Assembly: GCA_027575805.1 (NCBI GenBank)
Contig: JANBPU010000003.1
Coordinates: 186,001 to 250,000 of the forward strand
DNA: 64,000 nucleotides
Source: Mycoemilia scoparia
Lineage: Eukaryota > Kickxellomycota > Kickxellomycetes > Kickxellales > Kickxellaceae
Direction of reading: 5' to 3'
A program made the translations under genes and the position numbers. The notes below the pieces were generated by a model, which saw only the letters and a program-made list of their open reading frames with translations, was not told where the DNA came from and did no database searches. Of this stretch, positions 32,358-45,700 are shown piece after piece (the first letter of the stretch is position 1; every line of letters starts with the position of its first letter).

Positions 32358-33781
32358 ATTTCAGGACAAATATGTATAGTGATGCAGGAAACTGGCTGTG
32401 CTAGTAGTAAATAATTATGGTGGTAAGACAATCGGTAGAAAAGAGAAGGAAAAGAAGACCCACGAAGGATCGCAAAAGCTTGTGCAGAAAAGATCAATCG
32501 AAAAAGTAGTAATGGCTGGTTTTTAAGCTGGGTAGGTCTGTCATGAAAAGTAGAATCGACTTCTTGACACTTAGTTTTAGTATATTTCAGTGCAATTCAA
32601 GACAAGTTTTATGCTGACGACCACAGAAGCAAAGGGTCGGACTTTGGATCTAATGTGGACAGTATGATGTCCAAATAGCAGTAGGGAGTGATATATCACC
32701 CAGCAAAGATGAATACAGTGGTTTGATAGAAAGCGGAGAGAAAGTCGAGATACAAAGCTTATTGGAAGCTAGGAAGAGACAGGCAGGCTAAATAATCATT
32801 TAAGTAGGAGGAAGTGAAAAAGAAGGCTGCAAATGAGCGGGGAGGCAAGAACCAGCGCAGCCATGCGGCACATGTTTGGACTTTTAATTGTAGTGTTCAA
32901 ATGCGGGCCATGGATAGTGCCGATCGCTGGATCTCCTGCAACAGCCATTTTGATTTGTCCGAATTTTTTGGTCTGTAGTACTAGCAAACAATAAGCACAC
33001 TATTTTTCTGAGAATCACGCTGTTTTTTTCCATCTAACTCAGTATCAAAATTTCTAGCCTGGTGGTGGTTTGGTGCCGAGCGTGAGATATTGCGTTCATA
33101 CTGGTGTCTTGGCTCGCTTTGGCCTGACCATGCTGCCTGCAAGAACCTGTGTCCGGCCGCTACTTTCTAGATTAAACAAAATCCTGATGCAAATGCCTGG
33201 TTAAAGGGGTACATATTATGTCTCAGTGATCTGCAGGCCCCACTGCTACTGTCTGGTATTTACATATGTTTAATGTGACCTCACTGGGCTCTGATCGTCT
33301 GTTTGATTGATGTATGGGCTACTAAAGAATTGGTTCTAGACATTTGGCAAGCTCTCCATCAATTGGAAACAGCTTTGTATCTTCATACATTCCCTGTAAG
33401 TCGGCCCAAAAACAATACACTTTAGCTGGAGCCTGGCGGATTATTGGCTATTATCCAGGGTAATCTTCTGGTACACCTTCAAAGGTGATTTTGGCATTTG
33501 ATAGATGCTGGACGATAATGCACTCACCAAAAGCTCCAATAGATTTATGTATGAGGTACTGCTCAAAGCCACAGATCCTCTTTGTCTGGCCTAGTTTTAA
33601 CATCTGCAGTAATATTGGCAGATATATATTTTTTATTCTATTCACGACACCGCTTTGCAAAATGCATTCACAGGTTGTTACATTTTCATCCCCAAAAACT
33701 GTATAAATGATTATTAAGTTTGATTGTTGCTTTGACAAAATTGTTGAAGCAAAGATACTATAAAAATGGTCAAATGCAATT
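32358..33781. other. 1.4-kb intergenic region
   Basis: It lies between the transporter start (-) and the eIF2B epsilon 3' end (-). It includes the probable transporter promoter and a family-1 MITE at 33341-33499. A slightly GC-richer stretch at about 33050-33180 shows no ORF. No RNA gene recognised. Confidence 0.45.
33341..33499 (+). mobile_element. MITE-like family 1, copy D
   Basis: Starts catttggcaagctctccatc, has the core cactttagctggagcctggc and the right half tatccagggtaatcttctgg. Its right end (gattttggcatttg) is changed but still resembles an inverted copy of the left end. Confidence 0.78.
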
Positions 33782-36269
33782 CTACTCGCTGTCCTCATCT
33801 TCAGAGTCCGTGTCTTCTTCACTCTCCTCGTCGGAGCTTTGTAGATAGTCTATTAATCCCTGCAAAGAGTTGATGAGTGTAACATCAATACCACTGCTGT
33901 CGGGCTTGTCTTTTGCCTCATCAAACCATTCGAGAATAGCATCCTCACTAATAATCTCTGCATCAAAGAGATAGCGAACAATGAGCTGGAAGGCCATACG
34001 TACTGATTTGGTGTCGCTACGGTCAGCAGCAATATTGGCGCAACATTGTTCAACGACCCACATCATATGGATCTGGGCTTCATCACCATCGGTGACAGGC
34101 TCAAATAGAGGGTTCCACTTGTCAACAAGAGCTTTTATCGACTTGTTGAGATTATTCCAATCGATCTTTGTTGCAAACCATCGCATCAAGGCAAGACGTT
34201 GAAGCTCAGGACTGGCATTGTGAGCCATACGCAGTGACTTGAGCTCTAGCAGAGCTGTTGAAACTTCATGCTTATTGTTGTGGGCCCGATCAAGTGTTTC
34301 CACAGCCTCCATCATGTATTCATCTTCATTTTGCTTGGCTGCATCCGAAATTGCCAAGTCGTTTATTGGAATGCCAGAATCTACATCGTCGCTCGCGTCC
34401 TCGGAATACTCGCTTTCTAAGTCGTCATCGCTGGGTGGATAGTCAAGTATATCAGCCTCCTTAAGGTCAACATCCTTCATTGTCACGGCCATGTAATTGA
34501 GACAATAGTTCTGAGCTTCGAAATATTCCATGTTGTCACTTTCTTCACTATCATAGTCATCCTCTCTATCACCATCAACATCTTTGTAGTTAGTCGTAGA
34601 TCCCCACAAGAATCCTCTTCCCTGTACACCGACTACAGATGTTGGAACATTTGTCAGACTCTTGGCATCGTTGTCATCTTGAGACAAAGACGGGCTAGCG
34701 GTGCCAAGATCAAGGTCCTCAAATTCCTCTGGTTTCTTTACAGCAGCGATCCTGGTGAAAGGTGGAATTGTGGCGTTTGGCCCTAGGATGACATTATCAC
34801 CAATCATACATCCTCGGCCAATCTTCACATTGTCTAATAGCTGAACGCCAAATCCAAGAATGCTACGCAAGACTGAGCAGCCTTTACCGACACTTGTGTT
34901 GGAAAACAAATAAGATCCTTGAACTATCGAATCAGATTTAACAACACAGTTATCTCCGAGAACAGAGTGTCTGATTCTTGAACCCTTTTCGATATGTGTA
35001 TTTTTACCTAATACTATATTCTTTTCAATCCAGCACTGACGAGCCAGCACCACTCCGCTATCCTTATATACAGATTCTGGATCTTGCTTGTAGTCTGTAT
35101 CTGGAAGGATGTTGCTATCTACACAGACCGGGTAAACCCATCTCGAAATTATATCACGCGAAATAATGTCGTAAGCAGCTGTGCCCGTAACACCTGCCGC
35201 ATAGCAGCCTTCTTTGAAGCTTGTATCTTGAAGTATGTGTGCGTACATTGTTTCCACATAAATATCAGAGTGCAGAACGCCCTTTACAAAGTCGTTTCTG
35301 ATGCATTGATAGTCAAAGTTGTCTTCAAAGAATTGAGGGACATCTTTGGAGCAAATGGCAATGCATGTGTCAAGAAGATCAGAGCGGACCTCCACTTCTT
35401 TGACCGTAGCAAACATTTCAAGTGGGGCTGGGAAATTGTCCTCGGATTTAGAACCTTTAAGTTCGGTATGGTGGTGCAAGATCTGGTTTGTTTGGGGATG
35501 TAAAAAGTAGTATGCGTTTTCAGTACGGCTCTCTATTCTATGCCCCTGAGATACTTCCATTAAAACTAATGTGATTATTTGGGCAGGATCTCTGGCCTGG
35601 CGTTTGATATGCTCCTCATATACTCGCATAAGATTTATATTAGAAACTACATTGGCCGAACACAATATGAAGTGACCGCTGATCTGGGCCATTCGGTATA
35701 CATCACGCAAGACATCGCCAACTGACAGCGAGCTGTTTGCATTGCACACACTAATTAAGGGAACCTTCCCCTTTCGTTTGATGTATCCTCTATTTCATGA
35801 GGAAAAAACCGAAAATGTATTTATAGTACAGGGATCAATCCTTCTGCTAGTTTTATCATTCCATAACAGCCATTGATATTTTATGTACTTACTTTAAGTA
35901 TTCCTTTATTTTTTCCATGTGAGATTTACAGAATAGATAAACCTCCTGTACGCCTGAGGTTGCCATGAATTCAAGCGTATACTCGAGCATTGGAACATTG
36001 CAAATTGGCAATAAGCACTAGAATTATAATGCAAAGTCTGTTTAGTTTCAATGGAATGATAAAATAATTTCATTGACATCTTTCCAGACTAAGGACCATG
36101 TACTGGATACTGTTTTGGGCACATTTATGTTTAGCATTTCACGACTTACTCTTGGAATGTTATAGGATAGGGGTTGGAAGTATTCGTCAAATGATTCAAC
36201 AATTACAACAGCCTGAATAACTTCTTTTGCCTTTTCTGTATTTCCTCCGGTCTTTTGTTTTGGAGCCAT
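33782..36269 (-). CDS. GCD6: Translation initiation factor eIF2B subunit epsilon
   Basis: Three exons: 36269-36150, 36017-35893 and 35789-33782; 750 residues, near the usual 700-720. The N-terminus is a nucleotidyltransferase-like fold (VVIVESFDEYFQPLS, then CLLPICNVPMLEYTLEF across the first junction). The middle carries left-handed beta-helix hexapeptide repeats (about residues 330-430, with IVLGKNTHIEKGSRI). Acidic linkers follow, then a W2/HEAT-type C-terminal domain ending in a very acidic tail (DSEDEDSE). This is the catalytic guanine-nucleotide-exchange subunit that recharges eIF2 with GTP. The W2 domain performs the exchange. It shares a 623-base divergent promoter region with the HD-domain gene. 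Confidence 0.94.
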
Positions 36270-36892
36270 TTGCTTTGTGAATTTGCCCGCAAAAAGTTCA
36301 ATATGTTAAATACAAAGTATCAAGTGAAATTCTAGCAGCAGAAGTTTTTAGCACAAAAAGCACACAGAATTGAAATACGCTTGTTGATAATTGTTGAAAT
36401 CTAAATGACTCTAAAGGTGGGGCCAGTCATCCCTGCTATTCACACTGAGATGAAATTTAGTGAGCGACTTTGCAGCTGCAAATAAATGCTAGCTATAGCT
36501 TATTGATATTTTGTATCACCAGCGATGTGTTTGTAGTTTAGCATTATAGCATTTCATCCCTATGTGAGATCTCTTTAATTTTGATCAAACTTTATGAGGT
36601 TTTATACATCGGTTTCACTAGTTGCTTTTGTCATTCCATGCCAAAAAAAACATGATTTAAATCTTGAATAATACACATACAAAGACCATTTGCCACAAGC
36701 CACGAAGATATTAGAAATAATGTTTTCTTGTCATTTAGGGGTTGAACCAAAAAGAAAGGATCAAAGTGATAAATTGATCTGATTTAAAAGTGATCAGGAC
36801 TATAACCCAAAAAAACATGTCATGACCACACACTTTTGTTTCTACTCTTCTCGTATTACTATTGTCATATATCTTGAACCAAGAACATCGCC
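36270..36892. other. Divergent promoter region
   Basis: This 623-base AT-rich stretch lies between eIF2B epsilon (-) and the HDDC2-like gene (+). No ORF or repeat is recognised; it must contain both promoters. Confidence 0.55.
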
Positions 36893-37901
36893 ATGACGAG
36901 TCCGAGCAACGTGGTTGAGTTTTTATTGCTAGTAGAAAACCTCAAAGTAAGCTAAACATGGCAGCGCTATTTACATCCTAGAGCACTGTTATGGTAAATA
37001 TTGGTCTGTCGATTTTGAATTAAATAGCTTCTCTTTAAATATGTAGAGGACAAAGAGAACCGGATGGGTCAATAGTGGTATCAACCAGCCCGAATCCATA
37101 GCAGATCATATGTATCGTATGAGCATAATGACAATGTTGATCGATGACCCAAGTCTTGACAAAAATAAGTAGGATCAATGCTGTGTTTAACTGAGCAATC
37201 TACAAAAAGGGTTTTGGATATTTGACAGTACCAGGACACTTACAATATTCTAAACTTTATTTATCATAGATGTGTGAAAATGGCTTTGGTTCATGACTTG
37301 GCAGAGTCGAAAGTGGTAAGCATAGTAGATACACTTAGTAATGGAAAATATCAAACGAAGTAAGCTAATATGCAATTGACCATTTAGGGAGACATAACAC
37401 CATTTGATGGAATAACAAACAAGACTAAGCACGAACTAGAAAGAGTAAGCAATGCCCCATTTGGTATATTAAGATGAATAAATATAGCTGTAGACGATGT
37501 CTGTAAACTTTATGTCTTTATATTGCAATGTAGAGTGCAATGGAAGAGATCGTCAAACTTCTTGAAAATTCTGAACAGGCAAACGAAATGTTTGCTCTGT
37601 GGCAGGAATACGAGGATAATAGTACTCCGGAGGCAATGCTCGTTCATGATATTGACAAGTGCGAAATGATTATCCAGGCCTTGAGCTACGAGAAATGTAA
37701 GTTCACAACCTTGTTACAAATAGCGAACATGTAACCAGCAATAACCAACATACGATAATCTGTGGCATTGACCTAAATGTAGCCGATAAAAAGAAATTAG
37801 ATTCATTCTATAATACCACAAAAGGAATTTTCAAGCACCCACAAATAAAGGCATGGGTCGAGGATATTTATATCCGAAGAAAATCTCAACTAGACAATTA
37901 A
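36893..37901 (+). CDS. HD-domain 5'-deoxynucleotidase-like protein (HDDC2/YfbR type)
   Basis: Six small exons: 36893-36946, 37047-37168, 37270-37315, 37388-37444, 37534-37696 and 37783-37901; 186 residues, the typical family length. Conserved steps are all present: [60 protein letters not shown] and [12 protein letters not shown], with a C-terminal [12 protein letters not shown]. Metal-binding His/Asp pairs are seen at the DH, HD and later HD/D positions. The family (human HDDC2, yeast Ygk1, bacterial YfbR) hydrolyses deoxyribonucleoside 5'-monophosphates. The activity is assigned by family. The gene converges with CLYBL, with 119 bases between stop codons. Confidence 0.92.
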
Positions 37902-38020
37902 TGCTATTCGTTTATTTATTATCAAGAAGGATGAGCCACAGCAAAAAAGCATTTTTTGCTCTATATTCCACACCTCAAAAATATCGACTAAATTCTGCAA
38001 AACAAAGCACCATATATAAC

Positions 38021-40080
38021 CTAATATTTCTTGGCATACTTGGATTCAACATCTATGCCAGCTAGCCGTGCCTTCTCAAGAATTCTCTCGGCCCATTTGA
38101 CAAGAGGAAGATCAATTCTATATATTAACATATTTGTACGCAATTTCCGATAATTGGTCAAGTAGCGATTTCACAGAGCTTGCATATGAGCATGTATTTG
38201 CATCATACTTACACTTGGCCCTCCAAATCAAAGGCACCTTTTCCAGCTGCCATGGATTGTTTGTAACCTATTTGATACCAAAATGACGCCATTTTACAAA
38301 TTCAAATACATTTAGTTTATGCACAAATTGTAATCACCACTACTGCCATGTAATTTTCAATGGTTCCAACTATTGTTTGTATAGTGAAGGGGTAAATTCA
38401 AACATGGTGTATTTACCTTGGACTATTCGCCATGCCTTCAGCATAATAACATCAGAAGGTACAAATACTTTTTGCACTATATCAATTTGGCCGGGATGGA
38501 TCACTTGCTGTTGATGATAGATAAAAAAGCAAAACAATACATGGATTGAGAAATGCTCTTGATAAGCAAAATCATTAGATAACTAATAGTTCTATCACTT
38601 TACCTTTCCGGTAAATCCCATCTCTGCTCCTTCCCGGCTTTCCTCGGTGAGGATATTCTTGTCATGTATGTCTATGCAAACCTATTACCAAATAATAATG
38701 GTGGCTAGTTAGTTAGAAGCGCTTGCAAAGTCTTTATTGCTGATATACGGGTGCGGGTGGCCACATGGTTAGTTTAACCCTAGTAAAGCATATCTTTTTG
38801 ACTTGCCATGTCAATTGCTTGGAGCCCAAATGCATGAGCAGTGGTAGTCACCACGGAGCGAGGATAATACAGCTCTTTCCTTGAAGCAGTTCGCGTTATC
38901 GTTGTGCTTGAGCAGTAATCTTCTGCCCCAAACTAAATATAACACAATTCAAGTTATGGATATGCATGTCTGCGCCTATTTTCTAAACAGTACTTAGTGT
39001 ATTCTTACCAGCAATGCATTGACTCTTTTATCAGCAGCGGCTATGTCCTTGATATTGATGAGGCCTTTAGCCGACTCTATACAGGCTACTATGCCAATCT
39101 TGTTTCGGCTATAACATGCCGACATCATTTATGATGATTGTTAATGATGAAACAGAAGCAACGTATAAGCCTGCTGAGAAATGACGTGCTATCCCTTACT
39201 TACTTTTCTGAAGACGCAACATTGTCAATCATCCTAGATACGAAGCTAACAGTATTCGGATGTTCGACTTTTGGAACGATCACTGTGTTTAGTTTCTTTG
39301 ATTGAAGCTGCCAGACGTGATTAAATAAAGTTAATATCGTAAGCCAAAATATATTTGATTGATTATAATAGTCTTGGAGACATCATTTCCGACTTACTAT
39401 TACATTCAAGTCGTCCATTTCAAAGCCTATGGTGTACCAGAAGCATTGAAACTAAGGAATACAGAAATGGCAGGATTGTTCTGATATATTTAATACCAAA
39501 AATGAGAAGCACTATACCTGATCCCAAGGCGTTCATCCGAACTGCAAGTTCAACCTTGGGTGTTTGGTTGAGCTATCATAAAAGAGTATAATTTATGAAG
39601 TTGGGTATTTGCATTATATCCATTCCAAGGTCTATTCGTCCATATTATATGTTGTCTCAGCCATGTACTTACATTAAGAGCATTTGTCACCAGTTCTCTG
39701 GCTTGTCCTTTGCGGTTGACAGGGACGCCATCTTCAAGATCATATATTATACTGTCCACTTCTATCCCTAGGGATTTTTTAATCTTGCTCTCATCGCTGC
39801 TTGGAACTATAAGCAATAAATGGATATATGAGTGTGTTTTCAAAAATATATACATCTTTTCGCTTTGCCAAGTATTACCATATAACATCGCTCTGCGCAG
39901 AAAAGTATTTTCGAAAGTATTATCATTTTGCAATAGCTTTGTGTCCCTGTTTTTGGTTGACAAATTTCGAAAGGGACTTAGGAATGGCAATTTAGCACTT
40001 TGTTGTTTCCAGCATACATTCCTAGTGAAAGTTAACCGGGAAAGTGACATAAAACATGGACCTGTAGTGCTATTGATCAT
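38021..40080 (-). CDS. CLYBL: Citramalyl-CoA lyase, mitochondrial (CLYBL type)
   Basis: Eleven exons (40080-39879, 39806-39673, 39572-39518, 39426-39398, 39307-39204, 39108-39009, 38932-38807, 38681-38604, 38507-38417, 38267-38216, 38117-38021); 355 residues. The N-terminus is Arg/Ser-rich without acids, as in a mitochondrial presequence. The HpcH/HpaI TIM-barrel follows, with IIYDLEDGVPVNRKGQAR, TVIVPKVEHPNTV, GIVACIESAKGLINI, FGAEDY and REGAEMGFTGKQVIHPGQI. The ending LPLVKWAERILEKARL also fits the family. CLYBL in animals cleaves citramalyl-CoA to acetyl-CoA and pyruvate and protects B12 metabolism from itaconyl-CoA. The role here is inferred. Intron 7 begins with GC rather than GT (after residue 250), and the tenth exon uses a gtgtaag donor. 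Confidence 0.92.
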
Positions 40081-40359
40081 ATCATAGAATAAGTCCTGAA
40101 AAGGGTAAAGTACAAAGTCAGAAGCAAAGCATACATTTCCATTAAAAATTCTCAATTGATGTATAAACTGTTTTGGTGTGACGTCACAAAAATCATTTCA
40201 AATCGATTACTGAATAACAAAGCTTGATGCCATGCCAAGCAAGCAATTTATTGCTTCAAGTATCCGATGCTTTGGTTTACATTTAAAACTGTAATTGTAC
40301 TAAAGAAAATGAAATGGCCTAGTAAGATAAGAATTTTATGATAACGACTTGTGGTGTGC

Positions 40360-42311
40360 TTAAGGGCTATCCAAGTCATCCATGTCATCAACAGCCTCAT
40401 CTTCAATAATGTCTTTGGCGAGCTTGGCCTCGTGCTCTCGGGCTTCTGCGGCAGAAGCTAGGGCTTCGGAGTTTTCGTTTTCAGGGTAGCGCATTGCTTT
40501 TACTGAGTCCGAGTATAGCTTCAAGCAGAACTGAATCCTTTGGTCAAACATCTCTTGTGGCTGGCTGGTAGAATATATATCCAAATTCTCATTGGTCTGG
40601 ATGTAGTTTCCCTCGTAGTTAATTGTGGCGTCGATCACACCATCCCTAATCGCCTTAGCAACAATGTATTGAGCATCTTCCTCGCTATTAAGGTCTAGCT
40701 TGATGCTTATGTCCTTGAAGCTGATTGCCGAGTATGCCTGGCTGATAGAGCGGATGCCAGCCCTGATGACATTGTGGTGGAGACGAAGAATTAGGTTATA
40801 AAGATTATCTTGCTCAAAGTTGGCCTTGTATTTCTCAACAACCTTTTGGAATTGGCTGAGCTCTCCAACGCGAACAGTCTGGGTCAAGTTAAAGTATGGC
40901 TCAAGCGCACTTCTCAAATATTTTTGGCGGAAGATGGATCTCTTGGGAATCTGACCCAGAAGTAGCTCAATGACAACAAGCAGCTTCATAGCAGCCTGTT
41001 GGAAACCAGCAGTATGGTCATCTGCTGGGACCTTGCGAATAGAGTCTTCAACATACTTGTGAGCCTCAGTATAATCGAGTCTTAGGACCTTTATAAATCC
41101 AACATAGTACATGTATCTAGCAAGCTGTGCGTTTGATGCCTGCTCAGGGAAAGTCGATCTGTTAGAAAGCTTTTGGGCTTGGTCATATAGCTTGTGGTGA
41201 AGATAGTTGCGGAGCAAAAGATTCAGCACATTAGCCTACAATTAAAGTCGAGCAATGTACATGTTTTAATACGATGTTTGAGTACCGGTACGTATGCTTT
41301 TATGTTTGAAAGAGTTAGTCTAGTTTACCTGTGTTTCATAGTCGTGCTTGATAGTTGAAAAGGTCAGCAAACTTAGTAGTGTCCTATGAATTTAGTAAAA
41401 CATATCTGTGTTAGTTTTAACAAATCATGCATTGCTTTGTCGATAAGTGTATATAAAAATGCACTTACGGTCTGATATCGGCCAGTTTTCCATTAAGCTC
41501 ATAAAAGAGAGAGCAATAGTAGTAAATGCGAGCAAGCATAAGATCTGTAACAGGTCCCGTAATGCCTTTTAGAGTGATTATTACATCTTCGGAAAAGGCC
41601 AATCCCTAAATATGCAAATGAGATCATTTAGTACAAAATGTTTCGCCAGATAAAAATGCACAGGCGGGCAAATAAGAGGATTCTGTAATCCATACCTCCT
41701 GGTGAGCTTTTTTACTTAATAACTTGGTGAATACAAGTATGCAAATGAAAAGCAGCGATTCCGATTCATATACATTCTTTATAGGCTCTGGAGATTTTAA
41801 GGGATCTGACTCCTCCACTTCCATTTCGTCTTGGATAGAGTTGGATTCAAGGTGTTTTTCCAGCAAGGTCTTTAGCTGTGAATACTGAGAATCTATCAAA
41901 CATTCAAGTATAATATATGAGCATGTAAGATAAATGTGTTTCTAATAAACATTTTATGGTCCAGATCCATTACCTTTAGGTCTAATGGAAGATAGTGAGT
42001 TGGATAATGCCTTCAATGTGATGTTTCTGCGAAGGTATGGCAAAGCACGCATTGTTCTCTGGACATATGATATTTCCTTGGTTCTGCTTGCCATGCTGAT
42101 AAAGTTGAGTCCACGCTCAAGCTCTAAAAAACAACAAATATGTTCAATACGTTAATATATACAATTAGATAGAATTTAGGCCATTGAATAACAGCACATA
42201 ACAATACTGACCTTCTTGAGGTGATAGTAATTTGGGTTCTGGCTTGGATTCAGCAGCATTACCAGTATTGGTGGCATCAGTCTTTGTGGCTGAGGTCTCG
42301 TCTTTCGCCAT
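40360..42311 (-). CDS. RPN3: 26S proteasome regulatory subunit Rpn3 (PSMD3)
   Basis: Six exons: 42311-42212, 42123-41974, 41892-41696, 41605-41469, 41383-41329 and 41235-40360; 504 residues, the usual length. The N-terminus is a short disordered Thr/Pro/Glu stretch. Helical TPR-like repeats follow (RNITLKALSNSLSSIR, ARIYYYCSLFYELNGKLADI, ANVLNLLLRNYLHHKLYDQA). A PCI domain occupies about residues 340-450, with RAGIRSISQAYSAISFKDIS and VIDATINYEGNYIQ. An Ala/Glu-rich tail ends in DDMDDLDSP. Rpn3 is a structural PCI subunit of the 19S lid. It shares a 391-base divergent promoter region with CTR9. Confidence 0.94.
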
Positions 42312-42702
42312 TGTGTAGTTATGAAAGCCTGAATCACTTTAGCAGATCTATAGTTGTACTAGTGAGGTGAATGAAGTTTGAATTAAATATATATAACCAA
42401 GGTTGGCGAATAGCTAATGAACAAACAAATAGGCTATGGCGAAGGACGCAATTTCAAGTCTTTTAATAAATACCACAAACATAATGTCAAGACTACACTG
42501 GCCACGTCAGCTAAACCAAGCAAAAAGTAAAGTGACAGCATAAATTAATTTGATCACAATACAGAAAATCATATCATCTGCATTTTCCATTAAAGTACAA
42601 CACATGTAGCCAAACGCGTTTATTAGACTGGGGAAGGAGTAAATTGAAAGGCAACAATTTCAACTCTTTGTTGTAATGCCACTATAATAGCAATCAATCA
42701 AC
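42312..42702. other. Divergent promoter region of RPN3 and CTR9
   Basis: 391 bases, AT-rich, no ORF. I could not see a clear proteasome-associated control element of the yeast type (GGTGGCAAA). Confidence 0.5.
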
Positions 42703-45700
42703 ATGGAAGCTCCACTTCCTCGTATTATTGAGGTACCGTTGTATGGATCCGACAATGTCCTCGAGATTGATTGTAACCAGATTCCTGACAAGGCCCACGA
42801 AATGTGCGATATTTTGCTGCAAGAAAAGAGTCCCCCAAAGTTTTATTTGTTATTTGCTGTAAGTACCACGAATTGCACTGGCCGTGAGAAAGAAATGTTG
42901 TTAAAATGACATCTATTAACTTAGTATTTATTGGCTGTAAATCGCTTTAGCTTGAATACTATCGCAAGAACAAGATTGATGAGTCCATAACAGCACTGAA
43001 GCTGGGCCTCTCTTCGGGTAAGCAGGATATTAATTCCGAGATTTTTTGTTACAACAAGCACACAAACATGTATTTTACGCACAGGCATATAAAATAAGCT
43101 TTAGATTAACATATACGCCATTTATACATACATTTATAGTCCAATCGGCTAACCAGCAAGCAAAGTTGCCCTTGATTACTTGCTTGGCTAGTCTTTACAT
43201 TCAAAAAGCCAAATTATCTCAGAATCCATCGATATCCGCTTTTAAGGGTGCCAATGACCATGATACTGCCCAGCAACCAGCGTCAGAACGCGATAAATTC
43301 CTCCAGCTAGCCACGGCATTGCTTAATGAGGCTGATCGCATCAACACCAAGCATCCCAACACACTACTTTGCAAAGGGCTTTTGTGTCTAAGCATGAGAC
43401 AGTTTGATAATGCATTGCAACTATTCTCTCAGGTCGTTAACAACAATCCTAGCAGTCTGACAGCTTTGCTAGGAAAAGTAAGTATAGCATCTAATGACTT
43501 ATGTGTATTTTTAAAGGAGTTATTACAAGCAATATATTCATGGTAATAGGCCCGTGCCCACTATGCAAAGAAACAATATATACCAGCACTCCAGATATAT
43601 CAACATGTCCTGACGCTAAGCCCATATGGCAAACCCGATGCGCGTGTAGGAATTGGTCTTTGTTTCCAGAAGATCGGTATGAAGGGCGATGCATGCAAAG
43701 CATTCCAAAGGGCAGTTGATATAGATGGAAGCAATGTTCCTGCCCGAATATTGCTGGCCACATCCCTGCTTAATCGTGCAAGAGATCAACTCATTGATGG
43801 GTCGGTGCAAGGAAATGGGGGCCACGAGCTTGTACAAAAGGCTATGGAACATATTCAGACGGGGTATATGAACCAGCCAAACCACATAACACTCCTATTG
43901 TTATTATCCGATAGATTCTTTTATCGCGGCGAAATCAATGAGGCCAAATCTCTAGCCGTGAAGGCAATGGCTGTTGCAGACTCACAAGCTATTCAAATTG
44001 AGGCCCAATACCAGGTTGCCCGCTGTCTCCATAAACAAGGATTGTATGATCAAGCATACGAGGCCTACAACACAATACTAAAGGTCAACTCAAATCATAT
44101 CAGGGCCAGGTTCGGGTTTGGACAGATGGAAATCCATAAGGGACTTTGGTCATCAGCCGTAATCACGTTTGAAGCCATCATTGAGCGCTTCCCGAAATGC
44201 GTTGAGGCTATGCGGATGCTTGCATTTATCCACACACAGCTTCCAAACCACGATTCACAGGCTTTAGAATACTACAACAAGGAGCTAAAGCTGGTCCTTG
44301 AAAGCTCCGAGGGCCATCCAAAGAATGATGCAGTCGGCCAAACCAACGATATAGAAAAGATAGCACAATGCTACATTTCTGATCCTGATATCTTGCTTGA
44401 GACTGCCAATTTGTACGAGAAAGTTGATTCCGCTAAAGCACTCCAGTACTATAGGGCTGCAAACCACGCAATTAAAAGCTTGGATTCTAAAAACAATGTC
44501 GGTGATGTTCCTGAGTTGCTGAATAATATTGGTAGCTTAGCTTACTCCCAAGATATGTTTGACGTTGCAATTGACAGTCTCACAAAAGCTGTGGACGTTT
44601 GCCTTACCGCATTAAAATCAAATGGGGAAATCACACATCAGAATGGCAATTCTTTCAACATCGATGATCTACATAGTGCCCCACCTCCTGTGAATTTCCA
44701 AACAGCAAACAGAAGACAAAAGAGACACGAGTCTGCATTTACAACATCGATGTATAATTTTGCTAGAATATATGAGTGTCTTGGAAAATGGCTAAAGGCC
44801 GAAGATATTTACAAACAACTTATTAAAAGACATCCCCACTACATTGATGCACAGCTCCGTGTTGCTTTCTTGGAGCAAACAGTTCACAATCGAATTCAGG
44901 ATGCTGTTGATATATACAACGACGCAATGGCCTTGGATCAAACTCGCATTACCACAAGGCTTCTTCAAGGCAGTTTACAGCTAGAGGCCAAACAAGTACA
45001 GGCTGGAAGGCGGACGTATGAGCATGTCTTAAAGCAGCTACAAAAGCACAATCTTCACTCACTGTGCTCGCTTGGAAACTTTTATCTTTCAGCTGGTCGC
45101 TCAGAACAATCCCAGCCTTCCCTCCCTAATATACCACCTGGAGCATCGCGATCTGCTGCTGAGCGCAAGCACCAACAGCAACTGCAGAAAAAACAGCAAT
45201 TAGCTTTCAGCAGATATAACAAGGCCCTCCAATTCTTCACAAAGTGTATAGAACTTGATGAGAAGTGTGTTGTAGCAGCACAAGGCATCGCGATAGCTAT
45301 GGCTGAAAATGGAAAGTATATAGAAGCGAGAGATCTTCTCGTCCAAGTGCGCGAGGCAATAATGAAGGATACTGCACCCATTTCTACTTCTGGCACCACT
45401 CAGCAACAAAGTACATCAACCCAAGCTTCGTCACAATATGAGGACAGGCTGTTCATAAAGAAGGATAGGGTTATGTGGACTACCCTCAACCTCGGACATG
45501 TATATACTGAGCTTGGACAGTTCCAGTCTGCTGTTCTAATGTATGAAGCTTGTATTAAACGACTAGAAGACCCAACCATCTTCCCTGATTACGAAGATAA
45601 CAGGCAGTCCAAGCCAAAACATTTGGGTGAGGCAACTGACGATGATAAAGCTCTTTTAGAGAAAGTCTGCAAAGCCGAAAAAGAAGAAAGATTAAAAGTT

